Shown here: positions 33,241-44,927 of the stretch, one piece after another
How positions within the stretch are numbered: position 1 is the first letter of the stretch
How the letters are laid out: each line of letters opens with the position of its first letter
NCBI GenBank assembly: GCA_964036045.1
Contig: OZ038383.1
Location: forward strand, 9,378,430-9,442,429
Direction: 5' to 3'
Length of the DNA stretch: 64,000 bases
Source of the DNA: Eutreptiella sp. 'Long Island Sound 2002'
Lineage: Eukaryota; Euglenozoa; Euglenophyceae; Eutreptiales; Eutreptiaceae
Notes under the pieces: model-generated
What the model saw: the letters and a program-made list of their open reading frames with translations, nothing else
Told to the model about the DNA's origin: nothing
Database searches by the model: none
Program-made: the position numbers and the translations under genes

Positions 33241-34863
33241 GATCAGCAGCAGGTGCTGATCCCCGAGTTAACCAATTTTGTCGCCAATCTCCAGGAAGCA
33301 TTTCCATAATCGGCGAAAGAATTTGACCAGTTTTCCCCATGTGTTGGAGTCCCTCGGCAGGCCACGTGCCTTCTTCAATTGTTGGAAAGTTTATGTACTG
33401 ATTATATTTGTTTCAATGAGGAGAGGAGAAAAACAGGTGTGCAGTTGGCTGCTGCTGCATTGAATGCCACTGCAGAGAAGCTCCCCTCTGAACTACTGGA
33501 AACCCAGTACGTTGCCATGGTTCAACGGCTGGCGGAGGATCACTCTACAGTTGTGAGGGCTGCTTGTGCCCATCTGTTAAGCATTCCATACCCCTCTTTG
33601 CGAGATCACCTGAAGTCGGTTTTTCGCACCATTTTCTTCAACCTTTCCCGAGATTCGAGCATCGCAGTCCGCGTCGCAGCATGCTCCGCTCTCAAGTCGT
33701 TTGTCCCTGTTGTTGCAGACCAACAGGTTATCTCTGAGCTTGCACAGCTCTTTGCCCAACAGTCCGCTGATAAAGAATTCCCGATTCAAAAATTCTCAGT
33801 GGAAAATTGCATTCACTTAGCTGAGACTCTGGTTGGCCCAAAAAAGAATTGTTTGCTTCCCTCCGTGAGGGATTTCTCCAAAGATGCCAGTCAGAATATT
33901 CGACGCATATTCGCACATCATTTCCTACGGATTTGTCAGGCCATGTCCGGAGGGATGGAACAAAGGGAGATGGTGGAGTTATTCATGAAACTCGCCACTG
34001 ATAAAACTCAGGAGGTGCGATCAACCCTTGCAAAAAACGTGATAGGTTTTCCCCTTCTGATTCAGAAAGATCAAGCCATTGTCTTGCTCCCTGTCATACC
34101 TGAGTTGGTCAGTCGACAGAATCGTTATGAAATTGCACGGCTAGTTATGCAGCTGTCCAAATTGATCGGTCTGCACCACACAATCACTTCGCTGCTGCCG
34201 CATTTTCCTAGTCTGCTCCAGGACAGGTTTCCCAAATTTGCGGAGAACTTCCCCCCCCAGATCACCGCCGCCATGGACTCACAGACCCTGGGCAACTGTC
34301 TGTCTGATGCCATCCGCAGCCTTGCAACTGACGAAGAATGGCGGGTGCGGGAGCTGGTCGTGAAGGAAATTCCGTTCATGGCGGATCATTTGGGGGTGAG
34401 TTTTGACAGGTTTTTTGGCCCACTGCTTGTGCAATCCCTTTGTGATCCCGTGTCTGAGGTTCGACTGGCTGATGGCAATGTTGCCAGGTGTCTGGCGAAG
34501 TGCCTTGGGCAAGAGTGGGCCAATGCCAGCTTGATCCCTAAGGTCCTTGCGCAGCTCTCTGGACATTGGTCCAGGCGGATGTCAGTGTTGTATGCTTTGC
34601 GGCAAACATCATCAGTGTTGGGTGAGGAGATCATAACGCAGCGAATATTGCCCACTGTCTGCCAGTTGTCCACTGACAGGGTTCCGAACATTCGGCTTAA
34701 TTGCTGCAAAGCATTGGGTGAGTTGATACTTAAATTTGAGACGTCTTCTGCGCGTGCATTAATTTTGCCCGTTTTGACACGTCTGTCCAATGACAGAGAT
34801 CGCGACGTGCAGTTTTATGCACGAGAAGCGTTGCAAAGTTTTTACCGCTTTCATTCTTCTTAG
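33241..34863 (+). CDS. PP2A scaffold (PR65/A)-like HEAT-repeat protein
   Basis: From about 33310 to the TAG at 34861-34863 the frame is an uninterrupted series of HEAT repeats of the PR65/A type. Landmarks: CLLQLLESL, RDSSIAVRVAACSAL, SFVPVVADQ, DKTQEVRSTLAKNVIG, TDEEWRVRELVVKEIPFMA, LGQEWANASLIPKVL, RMSVLYAL, DRVPNIRLNCCKALGEL and the closing DRDRDVQFYAREAL, all in PR65 order. In PP2A this subunit is the scaffold that holds catalytic and regulatory subunits. The segment LIPELTNFVANLQEAFP just upstream aligns without gaps to PR65 LLPFLTDTI and onward, but an in-frame TAA (33307-33309) separates it from the rest. A 78-nt in-phase intron (33253-33330, GTGCTG...ACCAG) would remove the stop but has no good branch or pyrimidine tract. 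Otherwise the gene is a recent pseudogene or the stop is an error. Confidence 0.85.
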
Positions 34864-36262
34864 GGGGAATGCAGGCGTGTGGAGTCCAAGGCACCTGCAT
34901 TGGAAACCGCATTCGCCCAGTCGCCCCTATCCAGTGACCATGTTCAGTGGCCACTGAGTAATTGAACAATGATTTGCGTATTAACTGGGTGTTGGCGAAT
35001 GCCGTCTGCGTCATGTGGTTCTGCCTGCACTTGTTGCGTGTCTGCTTTGCAGATGAGGGTGCAAAGTATGCACACCAATCATTTCGCTAACAGCCCATGA
35101 GCATTTAGTATATCTCCGGAAGGCGTTGTATATGCAGCGCTCCATCATTTGGAATCACATTCAATTTGTACTCCCACTGCCTGTTCTTCAAGGGAGTAAG
35201 CCGGGGTTATTATATTGCTTTGATCTGATCTGGCCAATGTTGTATACTGTGGTTCCTGTATACTGTTGTGCCACGTGTACAGGCTTGATGCCCTCTCACA
35301 AGGTGTAGGGAGTGCCATTGTGTGAGCAAGGCCACAGATCAGTCAGTGTGTGCAGTAATTTGATGCTGTGGCCTCCATACTGCAGTTGATCAAGCCTGTA
35401 TAATTTCAGACATGCACCCATGGGCAGTGCGCATTATTCTATTATTGCAAAAAAGGTCACAAGATCGCCGGGTTGTGCTCAGCTTTGTTTTTGAGAGTGT
35501 GGGGGGCACGAAAGTTGGCTTCGGTGACTGAACGTGAGGAAGGATTGGAAGTGGGGGGTGGGCGTTGGAGGTAAGTTGTCTTGTGCAGGAGCACCAAGTT
35601 TGTGCTGGACGATGGTGCTGTGCTTGGAGCGCTTCAAGCACACAGAATAGGCGTTGTATGAATCATTTCCGCATCGAGCATGTTGGAGGAGCGGTGTGGT
35701 GCAACCACTGGGGGGTGTTCAGTTCCGTTCAGGGCACTAACAGGTGGAAGTAGGAGGTAATCTCAGAGGGATAGCAGTGCTGAAGCTGGTCGTCTGGGCA
35801 CAAGATTTCAGTGCATGCAGTTCATTATTTCCAGATGACGTCAATCTGAAGAGTTCCTTGTTTGGTTCTGCCTGCACTTGTTTCGTGTCTGCTTTGCAGA
35901 TGAGGGTGCAAAGTATGCACACCAGTCATTTCGCTAACAGCCCATGAGCATTTAGTATATCTCCGGAAGGCGTTGTATATGCAGCGCTCCATCATTCGGA
36001 ATCGCATTCAATTTGTACTCCCACTGCCTGTTCTTCAAGGGAGTAAGCTGGGGTTATTATATTGCTTTGATCTGATCTGGCCAATGTTGTATACTGTGGT
36101 TCCTGTATACTGTTGTGCCACGTGTACAGGCTTGATGCCCTCTCGCAAGGTGTAGGGAGTGCCATTGTGTGGGCAAGGGTGGCCTCCATACTGCAGTTGA
36201 TCAAGCCTGTATCATTTCAGACATGCACCCATGGGCAGTGCGCATTATTCTATTATTGCAAC
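34864..36262. repeat. Local direct duplication, 316 bp plus 82 bp
   Basis: 35016-35331 is nearly identical to 35863-36178, and 35369-35450 to 36180-36261. The first copy has an extra 37 bases between its two blocks, so this is one duplication of about 0.4 kb with an indel, offset about 847 bp. The copies contain TTTGCAG acceptor-like and short open segments but no recognised gene. The duplication directly follows the PP2A-like gene. Confidence 0.92.
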
Positions 36263-39200
36263 AACGGTGCCAAGTACCTTATGTATATCTCTATGCATTC
36301 GTCTAATCACAAAAAAGGACCACTCCCACCTGACAGGCTCCATTGCACCACAACGGTTCTTTGGTTGGAGTGCTATTTTCGGCGCACAAATTCTGGTAGT
36401 CATTGTACATGCCTTTCAAGGAAGCCTATATTATAAGCCCCCTCTGCCATTTTCTGACAAATCCAATGGTTCGGTTTAGCCGGGGCCATGCATGTTTGAG
36501 AGTGTTCAGTCTGTGCTGTTCGCCAAGGGTGGGGACTGTGGTGAGATTGTTGCGATCAGTTATATGTTCAAGCCACACTGATTGTCAGGACGAAAAGGAA
36601 ATGCTTCGGATGCTCCCAAAGGTTTTCAGTTTTCACAATGTCATGAACATGTACATTGAAACACTGAGCCGCAGGCATTCCTTTTGAAACACTCTTGTTG
36701 TTGATGTAAGTCGTGTGTGTGTCCTGGAAGTGGGGAAGAGAAAGCGCCGTTTGGTTGGGTCCCCGTGGAATGAGAGTCTGCTTCTGGTTACCAGCATACT
36801 GCCTCCATGGCGTCACCTCCACTGCTGGCGCTCTTCAGGAGTGTGGCCCTTTGTCTGGTCTCCTTCGTCTCCTCGCAACGGCCCAGTTACTGTTGCATGG
36901 CCCCTGCCCCCCCCTCAAAAAGAATTGAAGCTGTCCCAATGAACCACTGCAGAGCTGTTCTTCGTTTTCAGGAATTTCACAGGTTCCTTCAGGAGCCTGT
37001 CAATGTATCAGAGGGCATTGCACACAACTCGTTGCATCTTCCGTGTTCCTCGGTTCGGGTTTGGGGGTCAGATCATTGCTTTGTGGAAGCTGACATTAGT
37101 ACATTTCATTGCAACGAGCTCAAAGAAGGCAGCTGGGGGGCACGTGTTACCATGGGGCATGTGTACCACTGTTGGCTGAGCACTTCATCAATCGGACAGT
37201 GCGCGAAGAAGAGCTGTCAAAAGCCTTGTCTGACAACAACTGGTTTGCTTCACCATACCATGCCGGAAGGCTTTTTGGATTACTCCAGCAACTGGTGATG
37301 TCTTTCTGTTTTCTGCTCTTGCCGCATAGGAATACACCGTCAGGTATCCGGACTTTCAGCAATAGTTGAGGCCTGTTGCTGTGCATGCACTTAATTGATT
37401 GCTTTGGCAGGGTTGTCACTCAGCCCCACAGCGGAAAGAGAGCATGTGGTGCAATTCTCTCTTTTTCTTGCCCCAGGGATATGCCATGGGGGAGGGAGCC
37501 AGGGACCAAGCACCAATGGTTGAAGCATGCCGCAGCATGCCGCAGCACACTGAAAATTGGGTTGGGACTTTTTCGGGAAAAAATATGGAACCAAAATATC
37601 AATCCCATCCCTGTGCAGTTATTGGTCAGAGATGGGCAGTCCCCCAGTGCCCCGGGGGTAACGCGGGGACACACAGTGCAAAAAGAGATGGGCAGTACTC
37701 TCGTGGTTAAACGGTGCATCTGTGATTGAGAGGACTCTGGTTCTGGTTAGTTTTCAGCTTCTGGAAAATTTGGCTCCGGCTTAAAGCATGCCGCAGCATG
37801 CCGCCGCACAGCAAATTTTTCTTGGGGACCGTTGTGCTTGCCAAGGATGTTTTTCAATCGATCTCCATGCAATTTTTTGGCTGCCGCTGGATCCCAAACC
37901 CCAGATTGGGCTGGTACCCCCCCCCCCCCCCATACAAGCTACGCCTTTGTCCAAGCTACAGTCGGCGTAGGGACCGTAATAAGTGTGTACGTACGTACGA
38001 AATGTAGTGTGGCCACACAAGACATGGGTGTGTCTTCACATTTGCTAATTTCAGCACATGCGGCCCCCTGCTGGTGCACCAGGATTTTTTTTTAGTCTGA
38101 TGCATCCCATAGGTCCTGAATTGCCTATTTCAGCACACGTGGCCTGCACACGTGTACGTCGGTAGTTGTATGTGTTGCACGTAAGCCACGCCCTTGTCCA
38201 AGCTACAGTGGGCGTAGGGATCGTAACAATTGTGTACATTTTTGCAATCATTGTCCATGTTAAGGCCCATAACAATTGTGTACATTGGCCTAGCTTACAC
38301 AAGGGGGGAGGGAGTAATGTCGTTGTGCACACCACTGTGCAACCGCCAATCCCCTCAAAGTACAGCCCCAGGCATGCGAGCCTCAGAGAAGGCACATCAG
38401 CATGAGATGTCAAACCCAACCCCCAATTTGCAACCCAACACCCTTCCTTCGTATCTTTTGTTGCTGTCGCTGCAACATATCACTGACTCACTATGGAAAT
38501 TCATCATGAAGCAAAGCTATTAATAGTCATGATAGTCATGTGTGTTATTTTTTTTTCAGATTGATTTGTTCAAAACAATCATCTAATGATCTTTTGCTTT
38601 TTTATGGTTTGACAAACAGCATTTCACAATCAACGGCTCTTCTCGCCACCACTCACTAGACTGGCGTTTGATCCGGCTACGATGTTGATGAGCGAGGGTT
38701 TCACAGTTTTTATACACGGAAGCAATCAATGTGATGTAAAAGAAAATTGTGGTTTTTTAGAAATGATCGGGTCCCGAAACATAATCTGCGAATGCATTGC
38801 AACAAGCAGCATGCATGACTCAATTGGCCAAGCATCTTTGTTCAGCATCAAGCATAATTCATAGCCATACTTACAAACAAATGGGTAGCAAAGGAGAAGC
38901 AGGTATTTGGGAACCACTTCCCGTACTACATCAGCTGCACAAGCTACATAATGTTTGTGGGATGGCAAACAATATTATCAAGCTAGTCAGCTGCCTACTG
39001 TGGTAATTGCAGCATTGCGATGTTGATGAAATGTTTGAATGGGCGGCACTAAGAAAGCATGAAACCGCTGCATAAGGTGCAAGGAGCTGCCACGCATAGC
39101 TTCTGTGCAAACTCAAGTTGTTGGTTTTAATGGAGTGTGCAGCCAAGTCCATCCTTCGGGTGAGACCCCGCTGGAGCTAGTAATCCTAGCCATATATCGA

Positions 39201-41103
39201 CCCCCCTGCTCGGTATAGATATCTTTGATTTTTTCTATTGTACAGGAGGTTAAAGGCCGTGGGGGCATCTTCTCTTGTTTGCCCATTCGCTGCTATGGAC
39301 ACGGGTGTTGATTCTGCTTCGTGTGTTGTACATATCAGTGTAGTATGTGCCTTCGCATCTTTCGTTCTATTTGTGAAAGTGGCAATGTGGTGGGAACCAC
39401 CACAGTCAATTGTCCATATAGGGATTTAAATTGGTCCTAGAGCAAAATTAGCGCATAGCAAGTATGGCCAGAGGCCACAAAAAAACCCACAAGAGGACAA
39501 TCACCAGAGGAGGGCAACACAATACAATCATTCAAAGGGGATCCTCCATGAGATTTTACAACTAGGCCCTACTATCAAACCAAGTCTCTTAAGCAGAGTA
39601 GCTAGCATGTACTGTAGATAGGCATGGAACTGGACTTGGCAATGCCATTTTTATATAAAAAAAAGAGGTCAAAGAAATGTGAAAGCTTATTTCTTGCAGC
39701 CACGCCAATCATTGGCCAAGTTTTTGGCACAGAATTTACCAAACTACTTCAAGGAACACCACATTCAAGTAGTGCAAGCACAAGGTCCACACTACATAAC
39801 GTTTAGAGGGAGTAAAACCAATATGCCCTAAGATGGGTTTCGCTGAACACGGGTTCCCAATGACCCAAAGCAAGTAGAGTTGTGTGGATGCACAAAAGTT
39901 TGCAGCAATCACAATATGTACATTGGAAGTGGTGAATGCGGACTTGGTCGCATTCTTTTTGTAGAAAGGTTTCTAAGTTCATAATCATGAGCTCAAAAAC
40001 TTAGATATGATTGTGAGGCATGTGCGAGTTCATCATTTTGCAACGATTTATGTTTTGAACTGTGTTTCTTGGTCTAACATTTGAATTGTGTATTTGAATG
40101 GCTTTGGTGATGTGTGCCATGATGCAAAGTTATGCAAATCAAACTTGTTTTGTTACAATGCTCGGGCACGAATGGGATGCAGCGTTAGACGGGATTTAGA
40201 CCAACCATGTATTTGCCTTTGTGCTACGACTGCCAATGGAGGGTTTGGGAACCCAAGAAATATTTGTGTGCATTTAGCCAAAGGCGAGCACATAAAACCA
40301 AAACTGGTTTGTTCATTGCAGCAATTCGGTGATACCGTTGATCGGTTACAAGCTTTGCTAGTGTCGCTGCTCGGAAGTGCCTGCTTCTTGTTTGTTGAAG
40401 TGTAGAGTGATTTGAAAATGCATGTTGGCCAAGGCGTCTGATTTGCGGCACACCACATGTGAATATATATGTGACACATAAACTTGCTAGAGTACCATGC
40501 CCGTGCATTGCCACACTTTTGAGGTTTGGAGGCTAAAAAGAAACATGTTTGGGAATGTTTTGGCATAGATGGGCCGGGTGTAGATGCATTCAAGCGGTAG
40601 GGAGGGATAAGCATAACGTATGACATTATTATTCGTAGGATCCTTCCCGCATCACCAAAATGAAGGGCAGTTCGGATGGAAACCGCCCAAAACAGTATAC
40701 CTTGTCCCTAGTTTGGGTTTGCATGCCACATGATTGATGAGGATGAGGAGAGTGGGGTGTGAACACAGGGTTTAAGTGCATAGACACAAAACCGGTAGTT
40801 TCTTTTGGCGTGTTTTTCTCGGCTTTTCTGGGCTTGAAGTGCCACTACTTACGCAAAAAAGGATGGTACAAGCAAGACCATTGTTCCGTCACCCGTGAAT
40901 TAAGCAACAACTATATCCTAGAATACTCATTGCATGAGACTCTTGACTGCGCGGAATGTGCTTGGCGGGATGCCAAATCCATCAATAGAAGAGGGCACAA
41001 ACAACCATGATGTAGTAAAACCATGTGCTGTCCGTCGAATGTCATAAAACATGGGCACAACTTGAAAGAAAATAATGCACTCAAACGGTAAAAGCAAGCT
41101 AAT
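36263..41103. other. Intergenic; diverged short duplications
   Basis: No recognised gene over 4.8 kb. A plus-strand stretch at about 37155-37300 encodes LLAEHFINRTVREEELSKAL followed by a FASPYHAGRLFGLLQQL-type peptide with good protein character, a possible exon of an unidentified gene. Short direct repeats: AGCATGCCGCAGCATGCCG at 37526 and 37785, and TCCAAGCTACAGT(C/G)GGCGTAGGGA at 37949 and 38197. The region 38520-41100 is AT-rich. Confidence 0.4.
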
Positions 41104-41441
41104 GTATACTTAGGCGGCCGAGACAGGTACACTTTTGTACCGGGTTGTCCGCAAATTTTGATGAGGTAACTTGCCTCATTTACCAACTTTTTGCCGAGGG
41201 AAAATTTCAGCAGTCAGCTTTTTGGTCCAATTACTCCCAAAAATGCATGTTTTTGGCCCAAAAGACCATATGCTAGATTTGGCAATTTACCGATATTCTT
41301 CTGGTAGAGGCCCAAAATGTGGGGTATGCTGAATCAGGTACCCTACATTTTTACTTTTGTACCTCAGAATGTTTTGGCGTGATGTTTTTTTAGCCTTTTC
41401 ATGCTCCATGAGTGAAGAATTTTTTTAAATGATGCCATTTT

Positions 41442-41475
41442 CAATTTGTATTGCTAGGCCTCGCAATCCGAATTG
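41442..41475. repeat. Palindrome M1 of the short transposon
   Basis: ATTGCTAGGCCTCGCAAT (41450-41467), one mismatch in the arms, inside a wider imperfect inverted CAATT...AATTG. Confidence 0.8.
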
Positions 41476-41514
41476 AAAATGTAGGGAAGTCCCTTGAATT
41501 AGCCACATTCTGAA

Positions 41515-41540
41515 TTGGAATGCGAGGCCTCGCATTCCAA
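41515..41540. repeat. Palindrome M2 of the short transposon
   Basis: A perfect 26-bp palindrome centred on AGGCCT with inner part AATGCGAGGCCTCGCATT. Confidence 0.92.
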
Positions 41541-41676
41541 ACTGGGTAATTTGGCTATTTTACCGCCAATTTCGAGAATGCATATTCAGAAATTTACCTA
41601 TTTATATTGACAGCTGCATTGAACAGCAACCACATATTGGTGAAACGGGTTCTTTTGACATATTCCAATTGGGTGT

Positions 41677-41694
41677 ATTGCGAGGCCTCGAAAT
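41677..41694. repeat. Palindrome M3 of the short transposon
   Basis: ATTGCGAGGCCTCGAAAT, one mismatch. Confidence 0.8.
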
Positions 41695-41740
41695 CCAAAA
41701 TGTGGGTAAATAGGTCCATTTTCCCACAAAAATGTTTTTT

Positions 41741-41762
41741 GGATTGCGAGGCCTGCCAATCC
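41741..41762. repeat. Palindrome M4 of the short transposon
   Basis: GGATTGCGAGGCCTGCCAAT plus CC; 22 bp, imperfect at two paired positions flanking the centre. Confidence 0.75.
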
Positions 41763-42059
41763 CTGATGAGGAAGTGTGAAGAGGCATCCCTTTTGTACAA
41801 ACTTGTTGAAAAAGTGACTTTTTTGAGACACATTGCGGCTTCGAAAAATCGTTGACAAAAAAGTGGGTATTTGGTAGAAGTTGCCCACCATATTTTTCTG
41901 TTCATTTTTCTAACGACCCCGGTACAAAAGTGTACCTGTTTCGGCCGCCTAAGGTATAAAAAAGACCCAATAACCACCGTTTCTTCACTTCTTGCTTTTT
42001 GGTTGATTAGCTAGGTGAAGACTAGTCACTAGCTGCTTAACTGTGGCTTTGCATCACAC

Positions 42060-42315
42060 TGTAAGGCCTTTTGCTATCCCTGGCACGGCGAACACCAAGA
42101 AGTCCAAGCACAGACCTTGTCGAGACAAACGTTCAAGATATTCCACACGGGTTCATGTCATATCTACAAACATGTAAACATAAACTGTGTTTCCAAATAA
42201 CACACAAATTCTTGAATCTCCCATTATCATTTACGCACTCACGCGCGACCTATATTCTGCGGCATTATACCTCGCAGCCTGCTTCTGTGGGTTATGGGCG
42301 CATGTACACCTTACA
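42060..42315 (-). repeat. LTR (3' LTR for the minus-strand gene)
   Basis: 256 bp, TGTAAGG...CCTTACA; differs at only a few positions from 44672-44927, so the insertion is fairly young. Confidence 0.82.
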
Positions 42316-44111
42316 TCCCCCTCCCAAGACAGGTAAGTAGGTAGGTAGGTATCTTCGGGAGCTCGGGATGCCTCCTTTGACAATGCAGGAAGAAGGTCTT
42401 ACCAAGGGGACGTCCTGTCCCTCCCACTGCCCTATGTCATGTGCCTCTTGAGCCGCTCCCGCATGTGCTTGGGAAGGCATTGTCGCGGCCACCCGGTCCA
42501 TGTGTCCCCTCCCAAGACACTTGAGGGGTCCACAACCACCGAAAAGTGGCTGACATGCCACCATAGGTGTGCATGCGCATCAATAAATAAAAGTGAGATC
42601 TCACAAAACAGAAATCAGTAGGTGGCGGAGAGCCCGGCACTCCCGCACCCACAAGCATAACCAATCATGCATATCAAAAAAAAGAACATGTATGCACCCA
42701 TGCTCAATGGGCCGATCAGCCCCCAGGCTGCAGTGGCAGCCCACTGAAATACATGAATATATATGCCACATCAAGGGTACACACAATCCAAGAGTCACAG
42801 TGGTGACCACAAGCGCTAACCCACAACCATGTTTCAAAATGACCACAGAAAATAGTCACAGCAACTACCATAGCACAGACTGTACCAAGGCACGCAACGC
42901 ACCACTGCACACACGGGACTCCAACCCTTTTTACAGTAAAAACTGGTTACATGGCGTGCGCGGCCAATGAGCACTAAATAACAGGCTTGCCAAAAACACA
43001 CCAACGCCACACAAAAGGCAGTGAACTTTCTGCAAAACCCTGTCCACGCTGAAAAGAAAAAAGACAAAGAAACCCAGAGCAACAAAGTGGAGCCTCAAAA
43101 TTGTTCTCGTAAATGACCTGAAGTCACTGAAAAAAACATTCCTTCGTATTTACAGCAAGGACTTCTTCAAAACCCATCGTTAACTTACTCAGGACTCCAG
43201 CTCTCGCCATTGCCTGTGAGACAATACACAAAACGAAAAGAAAAAGCACGAACCAGCAAACTAGCGAAGAAACGAAGAGACAAGGTCGAACATCCGAAGC
43301 TACGCTCTCTCAAAAGATGCCAGAGAACGAATCAGGTGCAAAAACGGAAGCAAGAGGGTATGTCAGTGTGTACATACGAATCAAAAGACGATGGCGCTGA
43401 AGGAAAACTGAGCACCAACACACAACTCATTTTGACATGCACGCATCATCAAATCAGATCTCACCATCATACACCACGACGGCACGTACAAGCTAGCCTA
43501 ACAGCGCAAAGGCGCACGTACAAACAAGCTTAACAACGTTCGCAAAGCACAGGCCTACACGGCTTAACACACCACAGCAAGCATGCATGCACGAGGCTGA
43601 AACAAATCGCACGACGCGCGGACGAACACCACGAACGCACGACTACGCAAGTGCACCATGAAGCAGACACACCCAAAAAAAACTTGTCCACTCTTCGGCG
43701 CCCACTTCTCCTTGTGACTGAAACACCAACTTCTCACTGACATACGAAGGAAAACAGTACAAACAAAAGCAGCAACAACAGAAAACGAAACAGCGAAGCA
43801 CGCAAACACATACCAGAGCTACTGGCATGTGCGGCTTCTCTCGCGTTTGCACCATAAATCTGGGAAACAGCTGCCTTGAGAACAGCTCACTTGAAGTCTA
43901 TCAACAAGGGAAAAAAAGATAACCAAGGCGCACGCAGGGAGCACAGCTAGGAACGCACCCACGGCCTACTAAATGCCACTCGCAGCACGTGAAAGGAGCA
44001 AGGTGCTACACAAAAACGGCCACGGAGCAAAAAAAACACACGGAGCGCAACGCTACTCGTCTAAAAGAGACAACACACGGGTCGGATTGCTACTGTTCCT
44101 ACTACCTGCAC
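42316..44111. other. Interior of the LTR element without recognised genes
   Basis: About 1.8 kb between the gag-like gene and the left LTR. The plus strand is A/C-rich from 42600 to 44050, giving Lys/Arg/His/Thr-rich frames that I regard as compositional. A GTAGGTAGGTAGGTA microsatellite lies at 42334-42350. Confidence 0.5.
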
Positions 44112-44618
44112 TTAATGAGTAGTGGTACTGCTTTTAAAGGAGCGCCCCTTGCCACGCGTTCCTCCCTTGTCCGGCTTTTGCGGCATCCGGTTCAGAGCGC
44201 TCGTTAGAGCGCGATCTTCAGCCCTGGCGCTCATCACCTTGACCTCAGACTCCAAGGCCTCCACAGTGGTTTCAAAGGAGCCCCAAAAGGACTCCGCTGC
44301 TTGTAGCTGTTCAACAGCGCGGTCTACGTGTCGGTGGTACTCTTCAGTTTCAGCCCGCACTTGCCGTAGGCTTTGAGAGTCACTTTCATACCACGACTGG
44401 CAGCCTTTCTCGTGGCTGTCAAAACACTCCTGTCGCTCCTTCGCCGTCAGCAAGTAGTCCAGCTCACCCAAGCTGTAGTCTCCAGTTTTGCGGCAGTATT
44501 CTCGAACTGCCAGCGTGTTGATCTTGACATCAACGACTCGCTGGTGTTGGATCATGTTCAGCAGTTTTGTTTTGGAGTAGTTTTCAAAGTTCTTCACAGA
44601 CGCAACGTCGCAGAACAT
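44112..44618 (-). CDS. Gag-like protein of the LTR element
   Basis: A 168-residue frame with start taken at the first Met after the LTR (MFCDVASVKNFEN, 44618); the open frame extends back into the LTR. The N-terminal part is basic/helical (SKTKLLNMIQHQRVVDVKIN), the middle is charged and heptad-like (QVRAETEEYHRHVDRAVEQL and following, a probable coiled coil), and the C terminus is Lys/Arg/Gly-rich (KGGTRGKGRSFKSS), suited to binding nucleic acid. No CCHC knuckle is present. Position next to the 5' LTR and this layout suggest a capsid-type protein, but I see no direct sequence match to a named gag family. It could instead be a captured host coiled-coil protein. Confidence 0.5.
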   Translation of the reverse strand: MFCDVASVKNFENYSKTKLLNMIQHQRVVDVKINTLAVREYCRKTGDYSLGELDYLLTAKERQECFDSHEKGCQSWYESDSQSLRQVRAETEEYHRHVDRAVEQLQAAESFWGSFETTVEALESEVKVMSARAEDRALTSALNRMPQKPDKGGTRGKGRSFKSSTTTH

Positions 44619-44671
44619 CACAGAAATGACACAGAAACGACGAATTAAAATCCCCGTGGGATCTGAACGTT

Positions 44672-44927
44672 TGTAAGGCTTTTTGCTATCCCTGGCACGG
44701 CGAACACCAAGAAGTCCAAGCACAGACCTTGTCGAGACAAACGTTCAAGATATTCCACACGGGTTCATGTCATATGTACAAACATGTAAACATAAACTGT
44801 GTTTCCAAATAACACACAAATTCTTGAATCTCCCATTATCATTTACGCACTCACGCGCGACCTATATTCTGCGGCATTATACCTCGCAACCTGCTTCTGT
44901 GGGTTATGGGCGCATGTACACCTTACA
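44672..44927 (-). repeat. LTR (5' LTR for the minus-strand gene)
   Basis: 256 bp, TGTAAGG...CCTTACA. The bases just inside on the minus strand read AACGTTCAGATCCCACGGGG, which looks like the T-loop side of a tRNA rather than a normal TGG primer site. Confidence 0.82.

Larger units (their letters stand above)
41109..41953. mobile_element. 845-bp inverted-repeat transposon with CTTAG ends
   Basis: Terminal inverted repeats of about 36 bp with one mismatch start CTTAGGCGGCCGA at 41109 and end in the reverse complement at 41953. Both sides carry the 5-bp duplication GTATA (41104-41108 and 41954-41958). Inside are four palindromes centred on AGGCCT with core GCGAGGCCTCGC. No protein is encoded; a minus-strand frame at 41594-41977 is open across the repeats but has no recognisable domain. 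End sequence, duplication length and palindrome core are shared with the 6.86 kb transposon at 53216-60075, so this is most likely a non-autonomous relative moved by the same kind of transposase. Each terminal repeat also contains the hairpin GGTACACTTTTGTACC (41126-41141 and 41921-41936). Confidence 0.88.
42060..44927 (-). mobile_element. Gag-only LTR retrotransposon, 2.87 kb
   Basis: Two direct repeats of exactly 256 bp (42060-42315 and 44672-44927), nearly identical, start TGTAAGG and end CCTTACA, the TG...CA form of LTRs with short inverted ends. The flanks are CACAC and CACAG, an imperfect 5-bp target duplication. The interior of about 2.36 kb has one protein-like gene on the minus strand next to the right LTR, so the element reads right to left. 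No reverse transcriptase or integrase is present. This matches terminal-repeat elements that keep only gag and depend on another element for the other functions. No clear primer site (TGG next to the 5' LTR) or polypurine tract is seen. Confidence 0.78.

Noticed and set aside
42593-43533. Lys/Arg/His-rich ORFs inside the LTR element
   Set aside because: Explained by A/C-rich composition of the strand; no domain and opposite to the gag-like gene.
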